Positions 26,869 through 34,574 of a DNA stretch of 41,705 bases are shown piece by piece (position 1 is the first letter of the stretch; each line of letters begins with the position of its first letter). The translations under genes were made by a program, and so were the position numbers. The notes beneath the pieces were generated by a model that saw nothing but the letters and a program-made list of their open reading frames with translations, was not told the origin of the DNA and did not search any database. Source of the stretch: Dyella sp. S184 (GTDB lineage Bacteria > Pseudomonadota > Gammaproteobacteria > Xanthomonadales > Rhodanobacteraceae); NCBI RefSeq assembly GCF_009766065.1, contig NZ_LMUE01000002.1, positions 1,234,025 through 1,275,729 of the forward strand, read 5' to 3'.

Positions 26869-27261
26869 CTACTTCTTCAACTCCAGCAGATCCCAGCCAT
26901 TCCCGTACAGATCCTCGAACACCGCGACCGTGCCGTAGGCCTCGTGCCGCGGTTCCTCGCGGAAGTGCACGCCGGCCGCACGCATGCGCTGCCAGTCGCG
27001 CTGGAAATCGTCGGTATGCAGCAGCAGGAACACGCGGCCGCCGGTCTGGTTGCCAATGCGCGAGGCTTGATCGTCGCCTTTGGCCTGGGCCAGCAGCAGG
27101 CGGGTTTCGCGTGAACCTGGCGGCGCCAGCAACACCCAGCGCTTGCCGCCGCCCATGTCGGTGTCCTCGATCAATTCGAAGCCCAGGGCTTTCGTGTACC
27201 AGGCGATCGCCTCGTCGTAATCGGCAACCAGCAGCGCCAATGCGCCGAGATGCTGTTTCAT
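26869..27261 (-). CDS. VOC-superfamily (glyoxalase/bleomycin-resistance fold) protein
   Basis: The protein has 130 residues with one beta-alpha-beta-beta-beta pair: HLGALALLVADYDEAIAWYTKALGFELIED at the front and FEDLYGNGWDLLELKK at the end. The His near the N-terminus and the Glu in the last strand (LLELKK) are positioned like the metal ligands of this fold. Members range from glyoxalases to dioxygenases and antibiotic-binding proteins; the activity here is unknown. Its ATG overlaps the stop of the MmcQ/YjbR-like gene by 4 bp, so the two are translated together. Confidence 0.88.
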   Translation of the reverse strand: MKQHLGALALLVADYDEAIAWYTKALGFELIEDTDMGGGKRWVLLAPPGSRETRLLLAQAKGDDQASRIGNQTGGRVFLLLHTDDFQRDWQRMRAAGVHFREEPRHEAYGTVAVFEDLYGNGWDLLELKK

Positions 27262-27659
27262 TTCTTGCCTGCCTTCAATGTCGGTAACGGGTCCAGCTCC
27301 GCCTGCAGCTTCTTGGTCAGTTTCGCGCGCACCAAGACGTAAGCGTCGAGGATGAACCCCGAAAGTTCGGCGGTGCTGAAACGCTGCGGCTCGATAACCG
27401 AGATCCAGTGCGCACGCGCCATGTACGGTGCGGGGATGATGCCGGGCTGATCGGTCAGTTCCAGGAAGCGTTCGTCCGCCACCTTGAACGAGAGTCGACC
27501 GCCCTCGCTACCTTCCGAGGGCGTCACCACGAACATCTTGGCGCCGACGCTGAACACCAGGTCCGCGCCCCATTTGATGTCGCGCGTCACACCGGGCCAC
27601 TTGCCGCACAGCGCCTCCAGCTGGATGGCGGTGAGGCCGCTGGCCTGTTTGCTGGTCAT
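27258..27659 (-). CDS. MmcQ/YjbR-family (DUF419) protein
   Basis: The protein has 133 residues and is cytosolic. Family-like segments are LCGKWPGVTRDIKWGADLVFSVGAKMFVV, LSFKVADERFLELTDQPGIIPAPYMARAHWISV and a C-terminal helix with AYVLVRAKLTKKLQ. The fold is a double-wing type that may bind nucleic acid or a small ligand; no enzymatic role is established. GGAG lies 7 nt before the ATG at 27659, which also matches the family start; the open frame to 27785 is rejected. It is the first gene of a two-gene unit with the VOC gene. Confidence 0.85.
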   Translation of the reverse strand: MTSKQASGLTAIQLEALCGKWPGVTRDIKWGADLVFSVGAKMFVVTPSEGSEGGRLSFKVADERFLELTDQPGIIPAPYMARAHWISVIEPQRFSTAELSGFILDAYVLVRAKLTKKLQAELDPLPTLKAGKK

Positions 27660-27859
27660 ACCGCTACTCCGCCGGAATCCGACGCACATTGTGCCGTGTG
27701 CCGGTCGACACTGTCTCCGCGAAAACAAATGCCCCGTACTGCAGCATGCGCCGTTTCGGCGCTGGCGCCAGTCAGGGCAATGCATGGCGGCCTAGGGAAC
27801 CGCCCGTCATTGCAAATTCATGTTGCGTTGCACACAATACGCAAAAGTATGGAGCCATC

Positions 27860-28465
27860 ATGATCCCTGCCATCGACTTCTCGGCCCCCGACCGATTTGC
27901 ACCACTGCCGCCACGCAGCAGCGAGCGCTTTGCGCGCCCGCGCGTGGCGCTCACCAGCGAGGGCGAACGGGTGCGCACCCATGACGGCCGCGAGCTGGTA
28001 TTGCGTGCGATCGAGCCGGGCGACGTGGCGGCAATGCAGCGCTGCTTCACCCGGCTGTCGCCGGAGGACATCCGGCGCCGCTTCCTGCATGCGATGTCCG
28101 AACTGCCGGCGCCGATGGCACAACGGCTGTGCCGCATCGATCCCGCGCTGGAAACCGCCTTTGTACTGATGGATGAATCGGTCAAGCCAGCGGAGATGCG
28201 TGGCGTGGGCCGGATCTATGTCGACGAAGCCACCGACAGTGCCGAGTTCTCGGTGCTGGTGGAGCAGGACTGGAGCCGCGTCGGCCTTGGCGCATTGCTG
28301 ATGCAGCGACTGGTCGACGACAGCCGTCGCCGCGGCCTGTATGAGCTGTGGGGCTACGTGCTGCAGGAAAACCGCCCGATGCTGGAACTGTGCAAGGAGC
28401 TGGGCTTCAGCCAGCGCCTGATCCCGGATGAGCCAGGTACGGCGCTGATCACGTTGAAGCTCTGA
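27860..28465 (+). CDS. GNAT-family N-acetyltransferase
   Basis: The protein has 201 residues. The GNAT domain covers about 45-195: LVLRAIEPGDVAAMQRCFTRL, then EFSVLVEQDWSRVGLGALLM, where the acetyl-CoA-binding loop reads WSRVGLGALL, and ELWGYVLQENRPMLELCKELGF. This resembles the acetyltransferase domain at the end of Pat/AcuA-type protein acetyltransferases, here as a stand-alone unit. The acceptor is unknown. GGAG lies 6 nt before the ATG. A strong terminator-like hairpin follows 24 bp after the stop. Confidence 0.88.
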   Translation: MIPAIDFSAPDRFAPLPPRSSERFARPRVALTSEGERVRTHDGRELVLRAIEPGDVAAMQRCFTRLSPEDIRRRFLHAMSELPAPMAQRLCRIDPALETAFVLMDESVKPAEMRGVGRIYVDEATDSAEFSVLVEQDWSRVGLGALLMQRLVDDSRRRGLYELWGYVLQENRPMLELCKELGFSQRLIPDEPGTALITLKL

Positions 28466-28489
28466 TCGCCCCATCCGCCCACGATGAAG

Positions 28490-28513
28490 ACAGCCCCGGC
28501 TTGCCGGGGCTGT
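28490..28513 (+). terminator. Terminator-like hairpin between the GNAT gene and mfd
   Basis: ACAGCCCCGG and CCGGGGCTGT form a perfect 10-bp stem with a CTTG loop. The T-run is weak (CGCGTTACACTT), but the stem is strong and lies 24 bp after a stop codon. Confidence 0.7.
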
Positions 28514-28577
28514 CGCGTTACACTTGCCCGCTTTCCCCGGCGCGGCTCGATGGCGGCGCCTTGAACATGCGCCTTCT

Positions 28578-31500
28578 ATGTCCAGCCTGATCAAGCATCC
28601 GCCACTTCCCAGCAACCCCAAGCAACGCCGCTACTGGACGCCGCCCCACGGCTCCGCGCGGGCGCTGCTGATTGCCGAGGCGGCACGCACGCACGATGGC
28701 CTGTTGGTGGCGGTGACCCGCGACACCCAGCGTGCACAGGCGCTGGAAGCCGAGCTGAAGATCTTCGCCGGTGGCCTGCCGGTGCTGCATTTCCCGGACT
28801 GGGAGACGCTGCCCTACGACGTGTTCAGCCCGCATCCGGAGATCGTCTCGCAGCGCATCGCCACGCTGTACCAATTGCCGAACGTGAAACGCGGCGTGCT
28901 GGTGGTACCGGTGGCGACGCTGATGCAGCGGATCGCACCACGGACACATATCACCGGCTCCGGGCTGGTGCTGGCCAAGCGTCAGAAGCTGGATCTGGTC
29001 GCCGAACAACGCCGGCTCGAAGCCTCCGGTTATCGCAACGTGCCGCAGGTGGCCGAGCCGGGTGACTTCGCGGTGCGTGGCGCGCTGCTCGACATCTTCC
29101 CGATGGGTACGGCCGAGCCGTACCGCATCGAGCTGTTCGACGACGAGGTCGAATCGATCCGCAGCTTCGATCCGGAAACCCAGCGCTCGCAGCAGCAAGT
29201 GGAGAAGATCGAGCTGTTGCCTGCACGCGAATTCCCGCTCACCGAGGAAGCCGCCAAGAACTTCCGCGGCAACTTGCGCGAGCGCTTCCCGATCGACGTG
29301 CGCCGTTGCCCCCTGTATCAGGACATGAAGGAAGGCGTGACGCCCGGGGGCATCGAATACTACCTGCCGCTGTTCTTTCAGCAGACTGCCACGCTGTTCG
29401 ACTACCTCGCCGACGACGCACTATTCGTGCTCGGTGAAGGTGCGGGCGAAGCCGCCGACCAGTTCTGGACACAGACCGCCGAGCGCTACGACCAGCGCGC
29501 ACACGACATCGAGCGCCCGGTATTACCTCCGGCCGAACTCTATCTACCGCCGGAACAATTGCGCGAACGCCTCAACAAGCGGCTGCGCGTGGAAGTGGTC
29601 GACAGCGGTCACGAGCACGCCGTCACCAGTGGCACCCAGCCGGCACCAGAGTTGCCACTTAACCGCAAGGGTGAGGAACCCGGCACGTCGCTGCGGCACT
29701 TCCTCGCCAGCTATCCGGGCCGCGTGCTGATCGCAGCGGATTCGGCGGGACGGCGCGAGGCGCTGAATGAGACGCTGGCCGGCGCAGGGTTGAAACCAAC
29801 CAGCACGGAAGGCTGGTCCGCGTTCCTTGCTGAGGATGCACCGCGCTTCGCCATTACCATCGCCAGCCTGGAACAGGGCTTCGCGCTCACCAAACCCGCG
29901 ATCACCGTGCTCACCGAGCGCGAGCTGTACGGCGAGCGCGTGCGCAGCGAGCGCGACCGCAAGCGTCGCCGCGGCACTGCGCGCGATCCGGAAGCGATCA
30001 TCCGCGATCTCACCGAGCTCACCCTCGGCGCCCCGATCGTGCATGTCGATCACGGTGTAGGCCGCTACCAGGGCCTGCTCTCGATGGACGTCGGCGGCAT
30101 GGATGGCGAGTTCCTCACCATCGAATACGCCAAGGGCGACAAGCTGTACGTGCCGGTGGCGCAGCTCGGCCTGGTCAGCCGCTACTCCGGCACCGCGCCG
30201 GAACTCGCGCCACTGCATTCGCTGGGTGGCGATGCGTGGGAGCGCGCGCGCAAGAAGGCCGCCGAGAAGGTGCGCGACGTCGCCGCCGAACTGCTGGCGA
30301 TCTACGCACAGCGGCAAGCGCGCGGCGGTGAGTCGATGCCGATCGACCGCCAGCTGGTGGAGGAATTCGGCAGCACCTTCCCGTTCGAGGAAACCCCCGA
30401 CCAGGAAACCGCGATCGAAGCCGTGCTTGCCGACCTGGCCGCGCCGCGCGCGATGGATCGTGTGATTTGCGGCGACGTCGGCTTCGGCAAGACCGAGGTC
30501 GCGCTACGCGCCGCCTTCGCCACCGCCACAGCCGGCAAACAGGTCGCCGTGCTGGTGCCGACCACCTTGCTCGCCCAGCAGCACTACCGCAATTTCGCCG
30601 ACCGCTTCGCCGACTGGCCGGTGCGTGTCGATGTGCTGTCGCGCTTCAAGTCGACCAAGGAAGTGAACGAGGCACTGAAGCGCCTCGCCGACGGCCAGAT
30701 CGATGTGATCGTTGGCACGCACAAGCTGCTGCAGCCGGACATCAAGTTCAAGAATCTCGGCCTGGTCATCGTCGACGAGGAACAGCGCTTCGGCGTGCGC
30801 CAGAAGGAGCAGCTGAAGAAGCTGCGCGCCGAAGTCGACCTGCTGACCATGACCGCCACGCCGATCCCGCGCACGCTGAACATGGCGATGGCCGGCCTGC
30901 GGGATCTCTCGCTGATTGCCACGCCGCCGGCACATCGTTCTGCCGTGCGCACCTTCATCTCGGCATGGGATCCGGCGACGATCCGCGAAGCGCTGCAACG
31001 CGAGCTGTCGCGCGGCGGCCAGGTGTATTTCCTGCACAACGAGGTGCAGAGCATCGAGCGCACCGTGCGTGAGCTGGAAGAACTGGTGCCCGAGGCGCGC
31101 ATCCGCATCGCCCACGGCCAGATGCCCGAGCGCGAGCTGGAAGGCGTGATGGCGGACTTCCACCGCCAGCGCTTCAACGTGCTGGTGTGCACCACCATCA
31201 TCGAAACCGGCATCGACATCCCCAGCGCCAACACCATCATCATCAACCGCGCCGACCGCTTCGGCCTGGCACAGCTGCACCAGCTGCGCGGCCGTGTCGG
31301 CCGCTCACATCACCGCGCGTACGCGTATCTCGTGGTGCCCGACCGCAAGTCGATTACCGCCGATGCGCAAAAGCGGCTGGAAGCGCTCGCCTCACTGGAA
31401 GAACTCGGCGCCGGCTTCACCCTGGCCACCCACGACCTGGAAATCCGCGGCGCCGGTGAACTGCTCGGCGACGAACAGTCCGGCCAGATCCAGGAGATCG

Positions 31501-32036
31501 GTTTCGGCCTGTACACCGAACTGCTGGACCGTGCGGTCCGTGCACTGAAATCCGGCAAGATCCCCGACTTCGACCTCAGCAGCGAACACGAAACCGAAGT
31601 CGAACTGCACCTGCCCGCGCTCATCCCCGACGATTACCTCGGCGACGTGCATGCACGCCTCACCTTGTACAAGCGCATCGCCAGCGCGCGCAGCGAGGAC
31701 GACCTGCGCGACCTGCAGGTAGAGATGATCGATCGATTTGGCCTGCTGCCGGACAGCACCAAGCAACTGTTCGCCATCGCCAGCCTGAAATTGATGGCGA
31801 CCCCACTCGGCATCCGCAAACTCGACTTCGGCGCCAACGGCGGCCGCATCGTGTTCCGCGAAAAGCCCGACGTCGATCCCATGCTGATCATCAAACTGAT
31901 CCAGCAACTGCCACGCGTCTACAAGCTGGACGGCCAAGACAAGCTGAAGATCACCCTCGACCTGCCCGGTGCCACCGAACGCATCCGCAGCGCGCAGGAA
32001 GTGCTGATCCTGCTGGGCGCGCGCCGACCCGGCTGA
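28578..32036 (+). CDS. mfd: Transcription-repair coupling factor Mfd
   Basis: The protein has 1152 residues, the usual length. The UvrB-like N-terminal module is at about 10-330 (HFPDWETLPYDVFSPHPEI). The RNA-polymerase-interacting domain (about 470-550) contains IVHVDHGVGRYQGL. The RecG-like translocase has Walker A GDVGFGKTE (632-640), DEEQ (733-736) and TATPIPRT. The C-terminal TRCF domain (about 1000-1110) contains PALIPDDYLGDVHARLTLYKR. Mfd removes stalled RNA polymerase and recruits UvrA to the lesion. The start at 28578 agrees with the conserved N-terminus; the frame opens earlier, at 28524. The integron integrase gene ends 3 bp beyond its stop on the other strand. Confidence 0.98.
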   Translation: MSSLIKHPPLPSNPKQRRYWTPPHGSARALLIAEAARTHDGLLVAVTRDTQRAQALEAELKIFAGGLPVLHFPDWETLPYDVFSPHPEIVSQRIATLYQLPNVKRGVLVVPVATLMQRIAPRTHITGSGLVLAKRQKLDLVAEQRRLEASGYRNVPQVAEPGDFAVRGALLDIFPMGTAEPYRIELFDDEVESIRSFDPETQRSQQQVEKIELLPAREFPLTEEAAKNFRGNLRERFPIDVRRCPLYQDMKEGVTPGGIEYYLPLFFQQTATLFDYLADDALFVLGEGAGEAADQFWTQTAERYDQRAHDIERPVLPPAELYLPPEQLRERLNKRLRVEVVDSGHEHAVTSGTQPAPELPLNRKGEEPGTSLRHFLASYPGRVLIAADSAGRREALNETLAGAGLKPTSTEGWSAFLAEDAPRFAITIASLEQGFALTKPAITVLTERELYGERVRSERDRKRRRGTARDPEAIIRDLTELTLGAPIVHVDHGVGRYQGLLSMDVGGMDGEFLTIEYAKGDKLYVPVAQLGLVSRYSGTAPELAPLHSLGGDAWERARKKAAEKVRDVAAELLAIYAQRQARGGESMPIDRQLVEEFGSTFPFEETPDQETAIEAVLADLAAPRAMDRVICGDVGFGKTEVALRAAFATATAGKQVAVLVPTTLLAQQHYRNFADRFADWPVRVDVLSRFKSTKEVNEALKRLADGQIDVIVGTHKLLQPDIKFKNLGLVIVDEEQRFGVRQKEQLKKLRAEVDLLTMTATPIPRTLNMAMAGLRDLSLIATPPAHRSAVRTFISAWDPATIREALQRELSRGGQVYFLHNEVQSIERTVRELEELVPEARIRIAHGQMPERELEGVMADFHRQRFNVLVCTTIIETGIDIPSANTIIINRADRFGLAQLHQLRGRVGRSHHRAYAYLVVPDRKSITADAQKRLEALASLEELGAGFTLATHDLEIRGAGELLGDEQSGQIQEIGFGLYTELLDRAVRALKSGKIPDFDLSSEHETEVELHLPALIPDDYLGDVHARLTLYKRIASARSEDDLRDLQVEMIDRFGLLPDSTKQLFAIASLKLMATPLGIRKLDFGANGGRIVFREKPDVDPMLIIKLIQQLPRVYKLDGQDKLKITLDLPGATERIRSAQEVLILLGARRPG

Positions 32037-32039
32037 GCC

Positions 32040-33047
32040 TCAACGATCCAGCGGACTCAGCACGCCGTGCCCACCGCGGTTGAGCACGTGCGTGTAGATC
32101 TGCGTGGTCGCAACATCCTTGTGACCGAGCAGCTCCTGCACAGTGCGGATGTCATAACCGGTTTCCAGCAGGTGTGTAGCGAATGAATGGCGCAGAGTAT
32201 GCGCACTCACTGGCTTGGCAACATCGGCAGCGCGACACGCCGTCTTCAATGCACGCGAGAGCATGGCATCATCGAAATGATGCCTGCGTTCGGCCCCGTC
32301 ACGCGGATCACGGGACCGTTGCGCCGCGGGGAACACATACTGCCAGCCGATTTCGCGCGGGGCATTCGGATATTTGCGCGCCAGCGCATGCGGCAGCCAT
32401 ACCGCGCCAAACCCCGCAGCCAGATCGGCTTCATGCAGCAGGCGGGCGCGTTCTATTTCGCGGAGCAACGCTTCTGCCAATGACCTCGGCAGCATGGTGC
32501 GTCGATCCTTTCCCCCTTTGCCATCGCGTATGGTGATTTCATTGCGACCGAAATCCACGTCCTTGATCCGCAGCCGCAGCGCTTCCATCAAACGCATACC
32601 GGTGCCATACAGCAGGCTCGCCAGCAGCCAGGGCCGCCCGTCCATCCTTGCCAGCACGCGCGTGATCTCGTCGCGCGAAAGCACCGTAGGCACATGCTGC
32701 GACCGCTTGGCCCGCACCACTCCCTCCATCCATGGCAGTTCGATACCCAGTACCTGTTTGTACAGGAACAACAGCGACGCCAGTGCCTGATTTTGCGTGG
32801 TCGCCGCCACGTTGCCTTGCACCGCCAATCCCGACAGAAACGCCTCGACTTCAGCCTCACCCATGTCGCGCGGATGTCGTTTTCCATTGGCCAGGATGAA
32901 GCGACGAATCCAGCCCACATAAACCGTCTCGGTGCGAATGCTGTAATGCTTCAGCCGCAACACACGTCTCACCTCGTCAAGCAAACGCGGTGCAGACGGA
33001 CCACCGACCATACGGTTTATTCCTGCGTTTCTGGGGTCATAAGACAT
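32040..33047 (-). CDS. intI: Integron integrase (tyrosine recombinase)
   Basis: The protein has 335 residues, the usual IntI length. The tyrosine-recombinase residues are all present: Arg152 ([12 protein letters not shown]), His283 and Arg286 ([12 protein letters not shown]), His309 (LLGHKD) and Tyr318 (TTQIYTHVL). The patch that separates IntI from XerC/XerD is present at about 217-241 (ALARKYPNA...GWQYVFPA). It would insert and excise gene cassettes by recombining attI with folded single-stranded attC sites. GAGG lies 5 nt before the ATG at 33047; the frame opens upstream to 33101. The cassette array lies on its 5' side in the opposite orientation, the standard integron layout. It converges on mfd with a 3-bp gap. 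No frameshift or missing catalytic residue is seen, so it should be functional. Confidence 0.95.
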   Translation of the reverse strand: MSYDPRNAGINRMVGGPSAPRLLDEVRRVLRLKHYSIRTETVYVGWIRRFILANGKRHPRDMGEAEVEAFLSGLAVQGNVAATTQNQALASLLFLYKQVLGIELPWMEGVVRAKRSQHVPTVLSRDEITRVLARMDGRPWLLASLLYGTGMRLMEALRLRIKDVDFGRNEITIRDGKGGKDRRTMLPRSLAEALLREIERARLLHEADLAAGFGAVWLPHALARKYPNAPREIGWQYVFPAAQRSRDPRDGAERRHHFDDAMLSRALKTACRAADVAKPVSAHTLRHSFATHLLETGYDIRTVQELLGHKDVATTQIYTHVLNRGGHGVLSPLDR

Positions 33048-33305
33048 AGCGCCTCGATCCGTGAGATATGCAAAGGCCATCCTCGCCCGGCCGCATTGCA
33101 ACCGTCAGCCGGCAAACCCTTGTCAATCCGTAGGATTTGCTCGCTTGACGAGCAGCGACCTAAAGCTGAACATCCAGTGCATATGCCCCGATGTGGGGTC
33201 TAATAAGCGTTCGGCAGCAAGAGCGGCGGACACGTTTCATAGGAAAGCCCCTGCGTAAGACAGCGGAGCACTCGGATTGACGAAGCCGTGCGATCACGCA
33301 TACTC

Positions 33306-33365
33306 AGCAAGGCGCCTGTGGCGGTCGGATAACTGTGTTGATCCGGCCGCCACAGGCGCCTTGCT
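33306..33365. repeat. 60-bp near-perfect hairpin in the integron leader
   Basis: The 25-bp arms at 33306-33330 and 33341-33365 are inverted copies with a single T/C difference (a G-U pair in RNA), separated by a 10-bp loop AACTGTGTTG. The arms begin AGCAAGGCGCCTGTGGCGG. No T-run flanks either side, and there is no attC-like core. I could not identify its class. A mobile REP-like element, a strong transcript-ending structure or a recombination or replication-related cruciform are all possible. Confidence 0.85.
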
Positions 33366-33453
33366 GGTTTCAGACACACGACATCGTCGCTGCGGTCCGC
33401 CATCGGAAGCGACGAGGCCCGAGCAACCCATCCGGAATCCGCCACTCTCGCTC

Positions 33454-33542
33454 CCGAACTACGCGTTCGACCGGACTGCGGGTATAGGATGTCGCGACAA
33501 TCGAGCGCTGCGCGCCGCAGCCAGTCAACTTTTGCGTTAGGT
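33454..33542 (+). repeat. attC-like recombination site 1
   Basis: GACCGGACTGCGG (33469-33481) pairs with CCGCAGCCAGTC (33515-33526) with one mismatch and one bulged A. The site ends in the core GCGTTAGGT, where recombination would fall between G and TT at 33536/33537. The R'' side (CCGAACTAC) is degenerate. The bulged A at GG-A-C recurs in the two downstream sites, as expected for the extrahelical bases that orient attC. Confidence 0.65.
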
Positions 33543-33547
33543 ATCCA

Positions 33548-33841
33548 ATGCACGAATTCATGATCCACCCCAAGAAAGGCGGCGAGTTTGGGTTCCCATT
33601 TGCGCGGTACTCGGAGGTTCTCAAACCCTCCGACATTCCTTCCCGGCCGTCAAACGAGCACGGAACTCGCATTACCGTTGAAGGGGCAGAGATATCCTTC
33701 TCGGATGAGCAGTCTGGTTTTCAGGTTGTCTTCGAGTCAGGTTCACTCACTTCAGAGCGGGCAGAGCAAATTGTTGCCGCAATATGCAGCAACATCCAAA
33801 CTGTTACCGGTGAGGCAGCGGTGTACGTTCAGTACACCTAA
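33548..33841 (+). CDS. Integron cassette protein, unknown function (97 residues)
   Basis: The predicted protein begins MHEFMIHPKKGGEFGFPF and is acidic and soluble, with no signal peptide or membrane segment. It contains strands such as GTRITVEGAEISFSDE and GFQVVFESG, then a helix SERAEQIVAAICSNIQ. I do not recognise a family. The start lies 11 bp after the recombination point, and TTAGG of the core is the nearest Shine-Dalgarno-like sequence. The stop codon lies inside the R'' box of the next attC (CCTAAC). The gene is visibly AT-richer than mfd, as expected for a captured cassette. Confidence 0.8.
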   Translation: MHEFMIHPKKGGEFGFPFARYSEVLKPSDIPSRPSNEHGTRITVEGAEISFSDEQSGFQVVFESGSLTSERAEQIVAAICSNIQTVTGEAAVYVQYT

Positions 33842-33895
33842 CTACTCGTCCAAGCGGACGCGCGTACCGCGCGCCACTTAACTCAGGCGTTAGGC
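33836..33895 (+). repeat. attC site 2 (well formed)
   Basis: R'' is ACCTAAC (33836-33842) and R' is GTTAGGC (33889-33895), complementary at 6 of 7 positions. The inner stem AAGCGGACGCGCG pairs with CGCGCGCCACTT, again with one mismatch and a single bulged A after GG. The length is 60 bp, within the normal attC range. Confidence 0.9.
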
Positions 33896-33916
33896 CGCAA
33901 GAAAGGAGTCTAGGCA

Positions 33917-34102
33917 ATGCGCAACAAAATCTTCGGTGGTATCGGCATTCTGTGGGGCGGTGTACTACTCTTCCGCTGGTTCACATCGGGCACGCCGACC
34001 GGCGGCTCATCTGCGTATCAGGCCGGTCAGTCTGCCGCCGTTATCTTCGGTGCTCTCATGCTCGTAGCTGGGCTGTACTACTTTTTCCGCAAGCCAAGCT
34101 AA
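33917..34102 (+). CDS. Integron cassette small membrane protein (61 residues)
   Basis: The protein has two predicted membrane helices: IFGGIGILWGGVLLFRWF at about 5-22 and SAAVIFGALMLVAGLYYFF at about 39-57. They are joined by a short polar loop (TSGTPTGGSSAYQAGQ), and the protein ends in RKPS. AAAGGAG lies about 9 nt before the ATG, a strong ribosome site. It fills the cassette between attC 2 and attC 3. Small two-helix membrane proteins are common cassette products; no function is known to me. Confidence 0.85.
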   Translation: MRNKIFGGIGILWGGVLLFRWFTSGTPTGGSSAYQAGQSAAVIFGALMLVAGLYYFFRKPS

Positions 34103-34145
34103 TCGTTGTTCTGACCGCAGCGCACTTCCTCAACACTATGTTGCG

Positions 34146-34202
34146 GCCTAACATTTCGTTCAAGGCGGACGGCTTCGCCGCCGCTTAACTCTAGCGTCAG
34201 CC
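34146..34202 (+). repeat. attC site 3 (degenerate R' box)
   Basis: R'' is GCCTAAC (34146-34152), followed by ATTTCGTTCAAGGCGGAC, a typical attC left half. AAGGCGGACGGC (34162-34173) pairs with GCCGCCGCTT (34177-34186) with a bulged G and a bulged A. The R' box reads GTCAGCC (34196-34202) instead of GTTRRRY, so recombination here may be impaired. Confidence 0.82.
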
Positions 34203-34203
34203 A

Positions 34204-34320
34204 ATGGAAATGTTCGGCGAAGGACTCCTCATCGGCAGGGTTGCCCTAATGGCATTTGCGCAAGTCATTGCGGCAATAATTGCTTCCGGGTCAGTTTCGC
34301 TGAGGACATGTGTTCACTGA
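34204..34320 (+). CDS. Possible very small cassette membrane peptide (38 residues)
   Basis: The ATG lies 2 bp after attC 3, and the frame reads MEMFGEGLLIGRVALMAF then AQVIAAIIASGSVSL, one hydrophobic helix, and ends after RTCVH. No convincing Shine-Dalgarno is seen. It is either a genuine small membrane peptide or the decayed start of a longer gene. Confidence 0.4.
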   Translation: MEMFGEGLLIGRVALMAFAQVIAAIIASGSVSLRTCVH

Positions 34321-34381
34321 CCGTTCCAGGCCATCTGCTCGTTGCAACGCGCCGCGCTGGCTACTGTTGAAGGTTCTTTGC

Positions 34382-34388
34382 GTTAGAC
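34382..34388 (+). repeat. Integron core site GTTAGAC ending the array
   Basis: GCGTTAGAC matches the GTTRRRY core and has the same GCG prefix as the other two good cores. The preceding sequence (34321-34380) does not fold into a clear attC, so this may be the R' half of a decayed site. It is the last core I can see in the array. Confidence 0.55.
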
Positions 34389-34574
34389 GAATAACGCGCA
34401 GCGAATGCCACGATCAGGCTGTGCACCGATGTACTGTTCGAGCACGTTTGCTTGGCACATATTCGTTTGACTCAAGTTCAAGGTGCTCCAGCTGAGAGGA
34501 GTGTCCGCGGGTATCCACTTTTTCGTAGAAACTCTCTTGCAAATACTCAAACCCATATCTGCTTTCACGCAAGG
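34389..34574. other. Array end, no recognisable gene
   Basis: This is the sequence between the last core site and the terminator of the S53 peptidase gene. Several short frames cross it, but none shows a ribosome site, a motif or a sensible composition. It may be a truncated last cassette. Confidence 0.4.

Larger units (their letters stand above)
33048..33547 (+). other. Integron leader: intI promoter, attI region and an apparently ORF-less first unit
   Basis: This 500-bp stretch should contain the intI promoter (minus), the cassette promoter and attI. The first canonical core site GTTAGGT is at 33536-33542, about 490 bp from the intI start, which is long for attI. A weaker core-like GCGTTCGGC begins near 33206 and might mark the attI end, which would make 33.21-33.54 kb a non-coding cassette. 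I could not assign attI from sequence alone. The short plus-strand frame at 33277-33540 consists mostly of hairpin and attC sequence and is not called as a gene. Confidence 0.5.

Noticed and set aside
28490..28513. Hairpin as a riboswitch or regulatory leader of mfd
   Set aside because: A simple perfect stem with a tetraloop right after a stop codon fits a transcript end. No conserved riboswitch features are visible.
32040..33047. XerC/XerD or phage integrase
   Set aside because: The ALARKYPNA...GWQYVFPA patch is specific to integron integrases, and attC-like sites lie next to the gene.
33048..33200. A LexA (SOS) box in the intI promoter
   Set aside because: I looked for CTGT-N8-ACAG and the Xanthomonas-type LexA palindrome upstream of intI and found no credible match. 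SOS control cannot be claimed from this sequence.
33277..33540. 87-residue plus-strand ORF between intI and the first core site, with its stop in GTTAG
   Set aside because: It translates the 60-bp hairpin and the attC-like site. Such attC read-through frames are common artefacts, and no ribosome site is seen.
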